Shown: piece by piece, positions 1-9,307 of the stretch
Position numbering within the stretch: the first letter of the stretch is position 1
Layout: the number at the start of each line of letters is the position of its first letter
DNA from: an uncultured Methylophilaceae bacterium
GTDB taxonomy: Bacteria > Pseudomonadota > Gammaproteobacteria > Burkholderiales > Methylophilaceae
NCBI GenBank assembly: GCA_903870165.1
Contig: CAIQBW010000033.1
Span: 124,001-188,000 of the forward strand
DNA: 64,000 nucleotides
Reading direction: 5' to 3'
Program-made: the position numbers and the translations under genes
Notes under the pieces: generated by a model
The model's input: the letters and a program-made list of their open reading frames with translations, nothing else
Database searches by the model: none
Told to the model about the DNA's origin: nothing

Positions 1-30
1 CAGTTTTAAAGGGTATTTATTTGTCAGGTG

Positions 31-277
31 ATAAATATTTGTGCGAGTTGCTTAGGTGGCTACTAAGTTGAAGTCGCAGAAATAAAAAAGAAGTTGCTGT
101 TACTAGGTGTAGTTGCTACTAATCAAGCAACTAGTAACAAGTGGTACAAATGAGAAGCCATGAGTAGCAACTACACAGGCAACGAAAATCACAGTGACTC
201 TCTTTTTTCTTCTTCTGCAACCTCAACTCCAAGGCGACTTAGCGACAAGCGCAACTTAACAATTGGAGAAACTAAAC
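31..277 (+). ncRNA. Structured 5' leader / candidate ncRNA upstream of the MKEREIAVRG gene (element 1)
   Basis: Begins with ATAAATATTTGTGCGAGTTGCT; perfect 14-bp inverted repeat GTGTAGTTGCTACT (107-120) / AGTAGCAACTACAC (163-176); homologous leader precedes the paralogue at 15154 (-). Confidence 0.5.
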
Positions 278-751
278 ATGAAGGAAAGAGAAATTGCAGT
301 AAGAGGTTTTATTAATGAAAAGTTTGGCAGTACATATGGAAAAGGGCTATTTCATCGTGCCATCTATAACGGATCAGTTGAGCTTCGCGATCCCTATACC
401 AAGTACTTAATTGATCTATTTGAATATGGTCGTTGGGATAGAACAGCGAGTACCCCAGAACAATTAGCTTGGAGTAAAAAGCTCATTCAATCTGAAATAG
501 ATAAAGCACCTGAAGCACTGGTGTCATGGATACAACATTACGATCCCATCACTAAGTCAAAAAACCCCGTTGATGGTGTATGTGTTTATCTGCCGATGAG
601 CCAAGAGTTATTCATCAGTATTAATGATCCACAACATGCAGTATCAGATGAATGGACATTGCAGTCTAGGAATTGCCTTAAGACAGGCAGCAACAAACCT
701 GTGTTTATCGCAACAAATGTAGACTTGAATCAACAGCTATCGGCATCTTAG
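278..751 (+). CDS. Conserved element protein, MKEREIAVRG family, unknown function
   Basis: ORF 263..751; ATG at 278; paralogue at 14705..15154 (-) shares REIAVRGF.NEKF..T.GKGLF and KPVFIA.NVDLN. Confidence 0.75.
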   Translation: MKEREIAVRGFINEKFGSTYGKGLFHRAIYNGSVELRDPYTKYLIDLFEYGRWDRTASTPEQLAWSKKLIQSEIDKAPEALVSWIQHYDPITKSKNPVDGVCVYLPMSQELFISINDPQHAVSDEWTLQSRNCLKTGSNKPVFIATNVDLNQQLSAS

Positions 752-805
752 ATTAACGCTAGGGCATCAAATAGCTGAGATCTTTTTGATTGAGTACATT
801 TGAAT

Positions 806-828
806 AACCGTCCTGATTCAGGACGGTT
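806..828. repeat. Element-1 palindrome AACCGTCCTGA-T-TCAGGACGGTT
   Basis: 11-bp arms with one central base; related copy at 3489-3510. Confidence 0.7.
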
Positions 829-844
829 AAACAGCGGATTAAAA

Positions 845-866
845 AAAGCAGCCCGAAGGCTGCTTT
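845..866. terminator. Hairpin terminator AAAGCAGCC-CGAA-GGCTGCTTT
   Basis: 9-bp stem, tetraloop, flanking A/T tracts, just 3' of the AAA+ gene. Confidence 0.6.
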
Positions 867-876
867 CCTTTTGCTA

Positions 877-1614
877 CTAAATTGCTAAGAGTGGATTAAC
901 AACGGGCGCTTTTGGCTTGGGTGTTTTTGGTGGTACTAGATCTTTAATAGATTTAGTCACGACCAACGTTTTAGGATTTTTAACATCCCAAACCAATGCT
1001 TCAAGCTGTTCTAGTAACTTACGATTGCTAGAGCTGACCGCAAGCTGTTTAGTTAAGAAATTCAAAAGCTGTGCGTCTTTCAACTTCACGCCCTCTTCTT
1101 TCAAAATAAACTTAGCTCGAGGCAACCAATCCCTAGCACTGACAGGTGGAATGTTTAGGCAAATACTACGATCCTGCAATCCTTTATCAATACTCGCTAG
1201 ATTGTTTGTTGTGAAGATGAACTGTGTGTGCTCCTGCAACTCATCAATGACATCACGAAATGCCAACGCTGCTTTGACTGTAAAGTTAAATTCATTGCTG
1301 ACCATGTAGTTACGGTTTTGACCATTAGTGGTAAACAACTTATAAAACATAGGCGGCGCATTAAACAATGCCGACACATCGTAGACCGTATTAAACTCAA
1401 CTGCCTTTAACTTCTCAATTAGTGCAGGCTTACCCTCAATCGCACTTGGTAATAGGTTAGCAATGGTTGTTTTACCTGTACCAAACTCTCCATGCAAAAT
1501 TAAAGGCTGCTTCAATTCACCTGCTACATACGCAGCTAATTTGTCTTTTACATTCGCGTTAGCAATCACCACATCTGCCAATACCTTTGGCGCATATTTC
1601 AATACATAACTCAT
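877..1614 (-). CDS. RFC/gp44-like AAA+ ATPase (core module, element 1)
   Basis: Walker A GEFGTGKT, sensor-1 FIFTTNN; Walker B reads NYMVSNE. Confidence 0.7.
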   Translation of the reverse strand: MSYVLKYAPKVLADVVIANANVKDKLAAYVAGELKQPLILHGEFGTGKTTIANLLPSAIEGKPALIEKLKAVEFNTVYDVSALFNAPPMFYKLFTTNGQNRNYMVSNEFNFTVKAALAFRDVIDELQEHTQFIFTTNNLASIDKGLQDRSICLNIPPVSARDWLPRAKFILKEEGVKLKDAQLLNFLTKQLAVSSSNRKLLEQLEALVWDVKNPKTLVVTKSIKDLVPPKTPKPKAPVVNPLLAI

Positions 1615-1664
1615 TTGATTCTCCTGTTCTTTAAAAGAGCGAGGGCAAAAGCCCCCGCGTTTGA

Positions 1665-2441
1665 TTAAGCAACTTCTTCCAACATTTCTGCATCGTTAGC
1701 TGCTAAGTTTTTTGCATCTTCAAGTGCTTGAGCAGCCTGCTCTTGTGCAATACGATCAGCGGTATCAATTAACGCCTGTGCAATCTTTTTAATTGCCGCA
1801 TCAATCATTGCGCTTGTTGAGTTAGGCACAACACTTAACACTTTGGTCTTGCCATTTGCCTGCATCTTACCAATGAGCAATGTGTATTCCCCTGTGTCAG
1901 CAGCGTTAACTAAGTAAGTCTTATTAACGGTAGCCAATGGCGTTTCAATTGCACCAACTAGCAAGTCTTTTACTTCGTCTACTTTGGCTTCAAGCAGAGC
2001 TCGCTTTTTAAGTGTTTCGTCTGTTGCCCCTTTAACGCGAGCCACATCTTCAATACCCCCAAAGTCAGCTACCCAATCTGCAAACTTAGCCACTTCAATC
2101 TTTTCATTTGCAGCAACACGCAAAGCTCGTGCGTAGTTGTGAGCACGGCGACGATCTGTATCAAACACATAACGCACTAACAAAGTCATCACAGGTGTGC
2201 TTTCTTGAATCTTTACCTTGCGTCCTTTAAGCGCAACCTTAATACCGTCCAAGATTTCCTTTTCAGCTGTCGTGCCTTTAATCTCGTAAAACGATTCCAA
2301 GCAACCTGCTAATAATGTGTAAAGACCTTTGTTAGTACGATCAAACTCCACCTGCCAAGTCGTGCGTTTTTTAGCAAGTTCATCCAACTTAGCGATTACA
2401 GAAGTTGTTACAGCGATTTTTTGTGATTTAGATAATTTCAT
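1665..2441 (-). CDS. Core-module ~260-aa protein, unknown function (element 1)
   Basis: Paralogous to ORFs 6695..7534 and 27455..28261; shared RRRAHNYA-like and GGIE/GGVQ segments; ORF track start is TTG at 2468, ATG at 2441 more likely. Confidence 0.7.
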   Translation of the reverse strand: MKLSKSQKIAVTTSVIAKLDELAKKRTTWQVEFDRTNKGLYTLLAGCLESFYEIKGTTAEKEILDGIKVALKGRKVKIQESTPVMTLLVRYVFDTDRRRAHNYARALRVAANEKIEVAKFADWVADFGGIEDVARVKGATDETLKKRALLEAKVDEVKDLLVGAIETPLATVNKTYLVNAADTGEYTLLIGKMQANGKTKVLSVVPNSTSAMIDAAIKKIAQALIDTADRIAQEQAAQALEDAKNLAANDAEMLEEVA

Positions 2442-2479
2442 TTTTTTAGTACTTTCTGCCCATGGCAATATTTAAAAAA

Positions 2480-2535
2480 GTTGTTAGGCGGAATGCTTAA
2501 CAACATAGTGACTAACGGAGTTGTTTGTTAATCAC
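2480..2535. promoter_or_regulatory. Two tandem hairpins in the divergent core-module intergenic region (element 1)
   Basis: GTTGTTAGGC-GGAAT-GCTTAACAAC (2480-2504) and GTGACTAAC..GTTAATCAC (2508-2535); near-identical DNA at 28273-28328. Confidence 0.6.
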
Positions 2536-2617
2536 CATAAGTCGCATTGTGAAGAAAGTTTGAGAGCATGTAATTTATATGAAATAATGATGTTATTAAT
2601 TTATATAAAGTATTTGT

Positions 2618-3502
2618 ATGAAAAACTTGTTTGGATTTGGCTCTGGATGGCGCCAAGTGACAGGTAATGCGAATTACAAACATGAGTACATGTTTTATTA
2701 CTTGATGGTAAGTCCCAGCTATTGGCTAGCGCATCGTCAAGTACATTTGAATGAAATCATCCCAGAAAGTGAACTGCCCGAAGACTTTGATCAGGTATTA
2801 GAGGTATATAAAAAGTTTGGTGATATTTACTCAACACACTTTATTAAATGGTGGGATCAAACAGGTAAGGATTTGTTTGCGGGTAAGGCGACTAAAGATC
2901 GTATTTTGATCAGCATTGATCCAACGAAACCTAAACAAGAGTTGTTGGATGACTTTATGGAATTGTTGGCAAAGCTTGATAGCAGAGAGAAGAAAACACC
3001 ATCGAGCAAGATTCAGTTTGAAGTGAATAAGATCAGAGTCACATCACTTCATAACCGCTTTCAGTTGGTATTAGCGAAAGCAGAGTTCTTTCAAAACAAA
3101 ATCAAAAAAGAACAGTTATGGAAGCTGGCGAAATACATTGGGATTAATTCAACCAAGACTAAAGAGATTAGACTTAATAGCAAAAAGACATCAGCAAACT
3201 TAGAAACGAGAACTTACTTAAGTATCTTGGCTAGTAAGAATCTAAGTGATGCGCTATGTCTTGCTGAGAATGCTGCTAGAGGTAAGTTTCCTAGCCTTGA
3301 GCCAATCAAAAGTGGATTAAAGTTTGATTACGTTACAATCAAGAAGCAACAAGATCTATACGCCAAAAGAACTTGGGCGCTATTGGTTGAGGAGGAAAAG
3401 AACAAGCAAGATTACGAGAAAATTCTGTCACCATCGAATTCAACAAGAAAGATTAAACCTATTAATGAGAGAGAAATGATTGAGATAGACCGTCCTGATT
3501 AA
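2618..3502 (+). CDS. Core-module ~294-aa protein, unknown function (element 1)
   Basis: Shares MKN[LI]FGFGSGWR, SPSY.LAHR, LP.DF..V...YKK.GD with ORF 28411..29283. Confidence 0.75.
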   Translation: MKNLFGFGSGWRQVTGNANYKHEYMFYYLMVSPSYWLAHRQVHLNEIIPESELPEDFDQVLEVYKKFGDIYSTHFIKWWDQTGKDLFAGKATKDRILISIDPTKPKQELLDDFMELLAKLDSREKKTPSSKIQFEVNKIRVTSLHNRFQLVLAKAEFFQNKIKKEQLWKLAKYIGINSTKTKEIRLNSKKTSANLETRTYLSILASKNLSDALCLAENAARGKFPSLEPIKSGLKFDYVTIKKQQDLYAKRTWALLVEEEKNKQDYEKILSPSNSTRKIKPINEREMIEIDRPD

Positions 3503-3510
3503 GGACACTT
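3489..3510. repeat. Element-1 palindrome, degenerate copy ACCGTCCTGATTAAGGACACTT
   Basis: Matches 806-828; overlaps the stop codon of the upstream ORF. Confidence 0.55.
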
Positions 3511-3511
3511 A

Positions 3512-4078
3512 ATGAAAGAATTTCAAAAAATGACTGACCCAATAAAAATTCAACGCATCGCAAGATGGACACTTCATTGCATATCCAATATTGCCTGTTA
3601 TAGAGCTGGGTGGAACGAAACACCGCATCCCAAAACCTTAAGAAATAATGATGATTTTTGGGCTAGAGCAAATGGCAACTTTTTAGATGCAGCTGTCCTA
3701 AACTGGTGTATTTTATTTGCTGAGGCAGATGGCAAACATTACTGGCTAAAGGCATTTGAAACAAAAGTTCACTTAGCTAATGATCTTTACCAAGCAATCG
3801 GTATGACCGAAAGCGCATTTAATGATGAGTTATTGGAAGTAAAAAGGTATAGAGACAAATATCTAGCACATTTGGACAACCCTCCATCTCAGGAACTTTT
3901 TTATCCAGAAACTGAGTTCATGCTAAAAAGTACCAAACATCTTTTTGAAACATTAAAGTCTAATGAGCAAACAAAAGATGCCCTGATTGGAGTATATCTT
4001 GATGCAGATGAGCACTACAACGAGAAATACGAAGAAGCTAAAACTGAAATTTTAGCTTCTATAAGGTCGCCAAGTTAA
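3512..4078 (+). CDS. AbiU2/HEPN-like protein
   Basis: YRDKYLAHLD matches the HEPN R-x(4-6)-H motif; helical composition. Confidence 0.45.
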   Translation: MKEFQKMTDPIKIQRIARWTLHCISNIACYRAGWNETPHPKTLRNNDDFWARANGNFLDAAVLNWCILFAEADGKHYWLKAFETKVHLANDLYQAIGMTESAFNDELLEVKRYRDKYLAHLDNPPSQELFYPETEFMLKSTKHLFETLKSNEQTKDALIGVYLDADEHYNEKYEEAKTEILASIRSPS

Positions 4079-4185
4079 GCCATTTTCCAACAGAATCACC
4101 ACAGATTTACGATTTAAGGATGCCACAATAGATTTAGTTTGCTATAATGCCGGTCTTTCGTGATGTGCAAACATCAAGAAATGAT

Positions 4186-4261
4186 GGCTGGGTAGCTCAG
4201 TTGGTAGAGCAGCGGATTGAAAATCCGCGTGTCGGCGGTTCGATTCCGCCCCCAGCCACCA
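4186..4261 (+). tRNA. tRNA-Phe(GAA)
   Basis: Acceptor GGCTGGG/CCCAGCC, anticodon loop TTGAAAA, T-loop TTCGATT, encoded CCA; TATAAT at 4143. Confidence 0.95.
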
Positions 4262-4281
4262 GTACTTTATTATTTTAAATT

Positions 4282-4308
4282 AACGACTTAGATGAAAATC
4301 AAGTCGTT
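4282..4308 (+). terminator. Terminator downstream of tRNA-Phe
   Basis: AACGACTT..AAGTCGTT stem followed by T-run. Confidence 0.6.
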
Positions 4309-4605
4309 TTTTTCGCCTAAAATCTCGCCACACACCGGTTGCGCATTTCACACTTTGAAAACACACTATTTCCATTGTTTATAAAAAGTGGAAATTAAGC
4401 TATATCGCAACTATCTGAAAATTCAATACAAATACTCGACGGTGACATAACTTTAACCAAGCGTCCTCGCAGCTCTGCTTGGCAATGCCGATACAAAATT
4501 GGCAGGCATTGGGTACGGATTACAACTAAGCAAAAGGATTTAGAAAAAGCCAAAAAAACAGCTAAAGACGCTTATCTACGAGCCAAGTTTAGAGAAGAAG
4601 AAGGC

Positions 4606-5607
4606 TTGCCTATCGTTAATAAGCGTTTCGATGTTGTCGCCAGCTTAACAAAGCGCAAGCTAATAGAAGCACTTGAAGCAGGCGAAGGCAAAGTCATTTA
4701 TAAAGACTACATTACTGCTATCGACAAGTACCTCATTCCATTTTTCGGCAACTACAACATATCGAGTATTACCTACGCACTTATCAGTCAGTTTGCTGAA
4801 TGGCGAGACAAGCGGCTAGGGCGCAAAACAAAAGCCAGCACTATCAACACCCACAACTCCACATTAAACAGAATATTTGAACAGGGTTTAATGTTGGGCT
4901 ACTTGGTTAAATCACAAATCCCAATGCTACAAAACAAAGGCATTAAAAGTGAGCGCCGCCCTGCTTTTACATTAGAAGAATATAAGCAATTAAGTAGATT
5001 TATGCGGCGTTGGATTGATAGCGGCAAAGAAGGTAAAAGCAGAGATATGCGTTACCTGTTGCGCGACTATGTATTGATATTAGCCAACACTGGTATGAGG
5101 CACGGCACTGAAGCATATGGCATTAAATGGAAGCATTTAAGTTGGCATATGAACGACGGCGTTCGAGTATTAATGATTAGTGTAGACGGCAAAACAGGAC
5201 AGCGAGAATTGGTAGCAAGGCATAGTGCTGTTCGATACTTTAAGCGCATACATAGTTACGCTGCGGATTTGAAACATATGAGTTTTGAAGACTTAATTAA
5301 ACGCGGCATTAATGAGTATGTATTTAGATTAGCCGACGGCACAAAGACTGAAAACTTGGGACATACATTTACAGCTTTATTAGAAGACGCTGAGCTATTA
5401 GTAGATAGAAGAACAGACACAAATCGTTCTTTGTATAGCCTGCGACATACTTATGCGACATTCGCTTTGCTGTATAACAAAACGCCCATTTTTGATTTAG
5501 AAATACAAATGGGCACTAGCGTAGAAATGATTAGAAAACATTACTCACATTTAACAACGAGAAATGTTGCGAGGCAGTTAGCAGGTGGACAGCAAAAGAA
5601 ACGGTAG
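4606..5607 (+). CDS. Tyrosine recombinase / integrase (element 2)
   Basis: C-terminal SLRHTYATFAL...MGTSVEMIRKHYSH; homologous to ORF 29981..31195. Confidence 0.85.
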   Translation: MPIVNKRFDVVASLTKRKLIEALEAGEGKVIYKDYITAIDKYLIPFFGNYNISSITYALISQFAEWRDKRLGRKTKASTINTHNSTLNRIFEQGLMLGYLVKSQIPMLQNKGIKSERRPAFTLEEYKQLSRFMRRWIDSGKEGKSRDMRYLLRDYVLILANTGMRHGTEAYGIKWKHLSWHMNDGVRVLMISVDGKTGQRELVARHSAVRYFKRIHSYAADLKHMSFEDLIKRGINEYVFRLADGTKTENLGHTFTALLEDAELLVDRRTDTNRSLYSLRHTYATFALLYNKTPIFDLEIQMGTSVEMIRKHYSHLTTRNVARQLAGGQQKKR

Positions 5608-5680
5608 CGTAGATTGGCGTAAGGCAGTCTAAAACACGAGATTAGAATTTATTGCTAACGCACTAGCGGATATTAACAAA

Positions 5681-5695
5681 GTCGTTTTAAACGAC
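5681..5695. repeat. Element-2 palindrome GTCGTTTTAAACGAC
   Basis: Exact copy 1 of 7. Confidence 0.8.
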
Positions 5696-5884
5696 TTTTG
5701 TATGTGTACCCATAAAAAATTACTGCGCAATTTTCAGCGCATACGGAGAACCTAACCCCCACCACTTTTAATCTACTACCCCACCATTTCCACTAAAACC
5801 AGCCATTTTTAGGCGATTTTTATTCAAAAATTAGCAGTAGCAAAAGAGAGAGTTGAGAGGAAGGCAGGTATAGCTAAAATGAAA

Positions 5885-5910
5885 AAAGCCTACTGTAAAA
5901 AGTAGGCTTT
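5885..5910. terminator. Hairpin terminator AAAGCCTACT..AGTAGGCTTT
   Basis: 10-bp stem beside the AAA+ gene, separate from the palindrome. Confidence 0.6.
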
Positions 5911-5917
5911 GTTAGTT

Positions 5918-5932
5918 GTCGTTTTAAACGAC
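5918..5932. repeat. Element-2 palindrome GTCGTTTTAAACGAC
   Basis: Exact copy 2 of 7. Confidence 0.8.
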
Positions 5933-5936
5933 TTTG

Positions 5937-6671
5937 TTAAGCAGCACGCTTTAATAAACGCTCAGCAATTAACATTCTCACTGCCATTAAAATCTTGCGT
6001 GCGCTGCCCTCGCAAGGTTCAATAATGTTTAACAGCAGTTTGTCCTCAATGCCTGTTATGCCATAGTCCGCTAAAATGCCGCGCACTTTTGGTAGCCAAT
6101 CTTTACTAGCCGCAGCATTAAACTCAACGACTGCGCAGCGATTAATTACGCCGCCTTCAACTTTAGACAAGTTATTTGTAGTAAGAATAAAAATACTATT
6201 GTTAACGCCTGTGTTCATTGCTACTTTAAGTGAAGACATACTCTCGCTGCGCAAATTGTCTACCTCGTCTAGTACAAAGTAGTGATAAGCGTTAGCGAAT
6301 GGAACGAGTTGTGTTTGTGACTTAATGCGTTCAATCACAGTCGCGCCGTTATCCCCGCCCTGCGCTACATTGACATAAGTGACATACGCATCCTCACCCC
6401 CATTATTCACTTCAAAAACTTGAGGCAGTATTTTAGCGAGTGCGCTTTTGCCAGTGCCATAAGTGCCGTGTAGCAAAATGCCATTAACGCCAGTCGAAGG
6501 AAAACCAAAACTACCATTCGTTAAACTTTCCATTTTGTTTCTTGCTTGCGCTGTGTGAAACACAATGTCGTTAAGTGTTTTTGGTTCGTACTTGCTATCA
6601 AACTCTTTAAAAATATTGTTCATATATTCATTCCTTTTATAAAAAATAAAGACAAAAAAAGTGCGCAACAT
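5937..6671 (-). CDS. RFC/gp44-like AAA+ ATPase (core module, element 2)
   Basis: GTYGTGKS Walker A, FVLDEVDN Walker B, FILTTNN sensor 1. Confidence 0.8.
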   Translation of the reverse strand: MLRTFFVFIFYKRNEYMNNIFKEFDSKYEPKTLNDIVFHTAQARNKMESLTNGSFGFPSTGVNGILLHGTYGTGKSALAKILPQVFEVNNGGEDAYVTYVNVAQGGDNGATVIERIKSQTQLVPFANAYHYFVLDEVDNLRSESMSSLKVAMNTGVNNSIFILTTNNLSKVEGGVINRCAVVEFNAAASKDWLPKVRGILADYGITGIEDKLLLNIIEPCEGSARKILMAVRMLIAERLLKRAA

Positions 6672-6694
6672 TTCTGCTGCGCACAGTTGTTAAA

Positions 6695-7534
6695 TTAAGC
6701 TGCTGCTTTAATAGCGCTATCAATCGCAGCGTCGTTAGCCGCAGCTTTTTGCTCTACTTTCTTATTACTAATTTTTGTTTTGTTAACGCTATAGCAAGCA
6801 GCTAGTGCTGTATTAACTGCGCCCGTGCTATTAGTCACAGCGTTAATTACAAACTTGCCGTTAGCTTTTTGTGTCGCAACAAACACCACTTGTTGCCCTA
6901 CTTTGCTAGCGTCTAATGTTTCAGCTATGCCTTCGCTACTTACTTCAGCTAATACTTTTTTAGCTAAAAACTTTTGTACTGCTTCAGCTTTTGCTTTAGC
7001 TGTTAACGCATTGCCTTTAGCTAGCTTAATTTCTTGTACACCGCCGCTGTCTTTAATAAACGCAGCAATATCTTTAGCTTTTAAGCCTTTAGCAAATGCT
7101 GTGCGTAACACAATGCCGTAAGTGCTAATGCGTCGTTTGTCTGTGTCGCCAAATACGCACTTAACAATCTTTACTAAAGTGTGCGTACTTTTATTAAACA
7201 CCAACTTGTTAGCGTTAATGTAACTGTCTAGCTGTTCACGCATATCTTTTGCTTTAGCGTTATCTGCGCACATTGCTAAGTAGCTCTCGTAGCACTCAGC
7301 TAACAACTTATAAAGCTCGTTGTTGCTTTTTGTGTATGCGTTTTTCTGCCATTCTTTGTGTGCGAAAGCTAAAGAGCTAACAAAATTAACAACGCTTTTT
7401 GCGCTTTTAGTTTGTTTAACATTGTCGTTTAAAACGACTTTAGTTTTAGCGGTTACTTTAAGTGCTGCTGAAGTTGCTGCTGTGTCAATTGCTGGTACTG
7501 CTAAAGTTACTGTAGTCATAATATTTTCTTTCAT
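6695..7534 (-). CDS. Core-module ~270-aa protein, unknown function (element 2)
   Basis: Paralogue of 1665..2468 and 27455..28261 (NNELYKLLAECYESY, FGDTDKRR, GGVQEIK). Confidence 0.7.
   Translation of the reverse strand: MKENIMTTVTLAVPAIDTAATSAALKVTAKTKVVLNDNVKQTKSAKSVVNFVSSLAFAHKEWQKNAYTKSNNELYKLLAECYESYLAMCADNAKAKDMREQLDSYINANKLVFNKSTHTLVKIVKCVFGDTDKRRISTYGIVLRTAFAKGLKAKDIAAFIKDSGGVQEIKLAKGNALTAKAKAEAVQKFLAKKVLAEVSSEGIAETLDASKVGQQVVFVATQKANGKFVINAVTNSTGAVNTALAACYSVNKTKISNKKVEQKAAANDAAIDSAIKAAA
7424..7438. repeat. Element-2 palindrome GTCGTTTAAAACGAC inside a CDS
   Basis: Exact copy 3 of 7; encodes VVLND. Confidence 0.8.
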
Positions 7535-7550
7535 ATAAAATTAAAAAAAT

Positions 7551-7588
7551 GTGATTAAGTTGTTAATGAATTACTATCTCTTAATCAC
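7551..7588. promoter_or_regulatory. Hairpin in divergent core-module intergenic region (element 2)
   Basis: GTGATTAAG..CTTAATCAC, like the second hairpin of elements 1 and 3. Confidence 0.45.
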
Positions 7589-7662
7589 TGTAAACATTAT
7601 ATAATTTTATCTACTTTTACTCTTTCTCTAGCAAATACTGCCAATTTGGATGTTAATAAAAT

Positions 7663-8391
7663 ATGAAAGTATCTTTCCCTGCCATATACCCTGTGTTTGG
7701 CACTAAAAACAACAGAAAATCTTTGTCCTACCAACAGCGCAGTCCTTACTATTGGTGGTGGACTTATCTGCGTAAAAATGAGCGATACATTGCTTGTTGC
7801 GACTGTGGTGGTGAAGGTGAATTAGCCGAGTTGTATAAAGACTTTGGGGATGTGAGAGGTGAAGAGTTTAGGTTGTGGTGGAATGAAAAAGGAGCGCAGT
7901 TATTTGCTGACTTTACTACACCAGAAATAACAGAATTGAAGGATAAAGCAGAGTGGCAGAATGACTGGGCGCCAAATGAAATGCTGGTGTTGGCAGTGCC
8001 GTTAACTGAAAACAAGCGAGACTTACAACGCCAATTTGCCAAGTTGCTCAAAAAAAGACACGGCGCTAAAAGTGGGCGTAAAAAAGCTGAATGGAATGTG
8101 GGCAACGCCAAATATAAAATTAATCGTAACTTTACGATTGATAGTCTGCGCACTGCCTTTACAGTTTACGAGGAATATATTGAAAACCTCAAAAGAGAAA
8201 AGAAAGAGCAACTGACTTTTTGGCAAATGGGAGAAAAGCTGAAATTAGTTTCAACAGCTCTGGCAAAAGCTAACGACACACGCGAAGATAAAATACTTAA
8301 ACGCAATAGTATGGCAGTCAGTGTTAATCGATATATTAAGCAAGCCAAGCGTATCGTTGAAGGAACAGCTTTAGGTAAGTTTCCACTTTAG
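7663..8391 (+). CDS. Core-module 242-aa protein (element 2)
   Basis: Same position and orientation as 2618 and 28411 ORFs; shares spacing of YYWWW/ELYKDFGDV../FRLWWNEKGAQLF. Confidence 0.65.
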   Translation: MKVSFPAIYPVFGTKNNRKSLSYQQRSPYYWWWTYLRKNERYIACCDCGGEGELAELYKDFGDVRGEEFRLWWNEKGAQLFADFTTPEITELKDKAEWQNDWAPNEMLVLAVPLTENKRDLQRQFAKLLKKRHGAKSGRKKAEWNVGNAKYKINRNFTIDSLRTAFTVYEEYIENLKREKKEQLTFWQMGEKLKLVSTALAKANDTREDKILKRNSMAVSVNRYIKQAKRIVEGTALGKFPL

Positions 8392-8405
8392 TCGTTTAAA
8401 ACGAC
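8391..8405. repeat. Element-2 palindrome GTCGTTTAAAACGAC
   Basis: Exact copy 4 of 7; overlaps stop codon. Confidence 0.8.
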
Positions 8406-8472
8406 TAATTTTATTTTTAATAATAAGAAGCGTATAGAATAATCATACGATATTTTGAAGTTAGGGATATTT

Positions 8473-9084
8473 ATGAATGTATGGATAAAAGCAGTGCTTT
8501 ATGTAGTTTTAGGAATTGTTCTAAGTAAACTGATTAATAATTTTCTTTTTGCGTCTCTTAATACAAAAGGAGGTGGTGTTAATTTATTGATAGCCACTGT
8601 CGCAGGTTTATTGGGCTCAGCTGTTTTAGCTCATTTCGTTTTCAAAGCTACTAGTGAAGTAAAAAATAAAGACAAAATACCCTCTGCTGAAAAAGAAGAT
8701 TTAAGTGTTTATGCTGAAGCAATTAGTGAGATAAATTCAAACAATAGAAATGAAGGTTTGTGGGCTAAATGTTACGCAGACGCTAATGGAGAAAAGTTTA
8801 AAGCAGAAGCTGCTTATATTAAAGTTCGAGCCAAAGAGTTAGCTAAAACAAAAGAAGAGTTGAAAGAAAAGCTTAAGCTAGATAACGCAGAATACTTATT
8901 TAGAAATAAAATGTATACAACAAAAAATTATGGAGAAAGAAAATACTTACTTTTGGACAATCAAAATGTAGCCATTATTTATGACGGTGTTGTTCACATT
9001 TATATTTGCGAAAGAGATTTTTTTAATGCGATTGATATTGGCGACTTACAGCACAGATGTAAATTAACATTCAATTCTAATTAA
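8473..9084 (+). CDS. Predicted membrane protein, unknown
   Basis: ORF 8455..9084, N-terminal hydrophobic segments; ATG at 8473. Confidence 0.55.
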   Translation: MNVWIKAVLYVVLGIVLSKLINNFLFASLNTKGGGVNLLIATVAGLLGSAVLAHFVFKATSEVKNKDKIPSAEKEDLSVYAEAISEINSNNRNEGLWAKCYADANGEKFKAEAAYIKVRAKELAKTKEELKEKLKLDNAEYLFRNKMYTTKNYGERKYLLLDNQNVAIIYDGVVHIYICERDFFNAIDIGDLQHRCKLTFNSN

Positions 9085-9097
9085 AAAGGAAATATGA

Positions 9098-9274
9098 GTG
9101 AGTTACATTTTCGGTTTTTTTGGTTCTATTTTAGTTGGCTTGTCACAACAATATGGATTAGGGGCTGCGTGGGGAGGAGTAATGGTTTTTAAATCCAATC
9201 AATGGCGTTTATGTAATGCGTTAGGTTGGGTTATGCTAGGCTTGAGTTTTCCACTAAATTATTTTTACAATTAA
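9098..9274 (+). CDS. Small membrane protein (58 aa, GTG start)
   Basis: Read directly: VSYIFGFFGSILVGLSQQYGLGAAWGG..., below ORF-track cutoff. Confidence 0.4.
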   Translation: MSYIFGFFGSILVGLSQQYGLGAAWGGVMVFKSNQWRLCNALGWVMLGLSFPLNYFYN

Positions 9275-9307
9275 GATTTAGTAAAAACATTTTGTTTAAC
9301 GCAAAAT

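Noticed and set aside
917-1410. Antisense ORFs opposite the AAA+ gene (917..1309, 1228..1410, etc.)
   Set aside because: Shadow ORFs of a clearly coding minus-strand gene. The same applies to ORFs opposite valS, pnp, infB, nusA and the R-M genes.
2441-2468. MPWAESTKK as genuine N-terminus of the 270-aa proteins
   Set aside because: Requires a TTG start; a downstream ATG is available. The region is conserved in DNA with neighbouring noncoding sequence, so kept only as part of the regulatory block.
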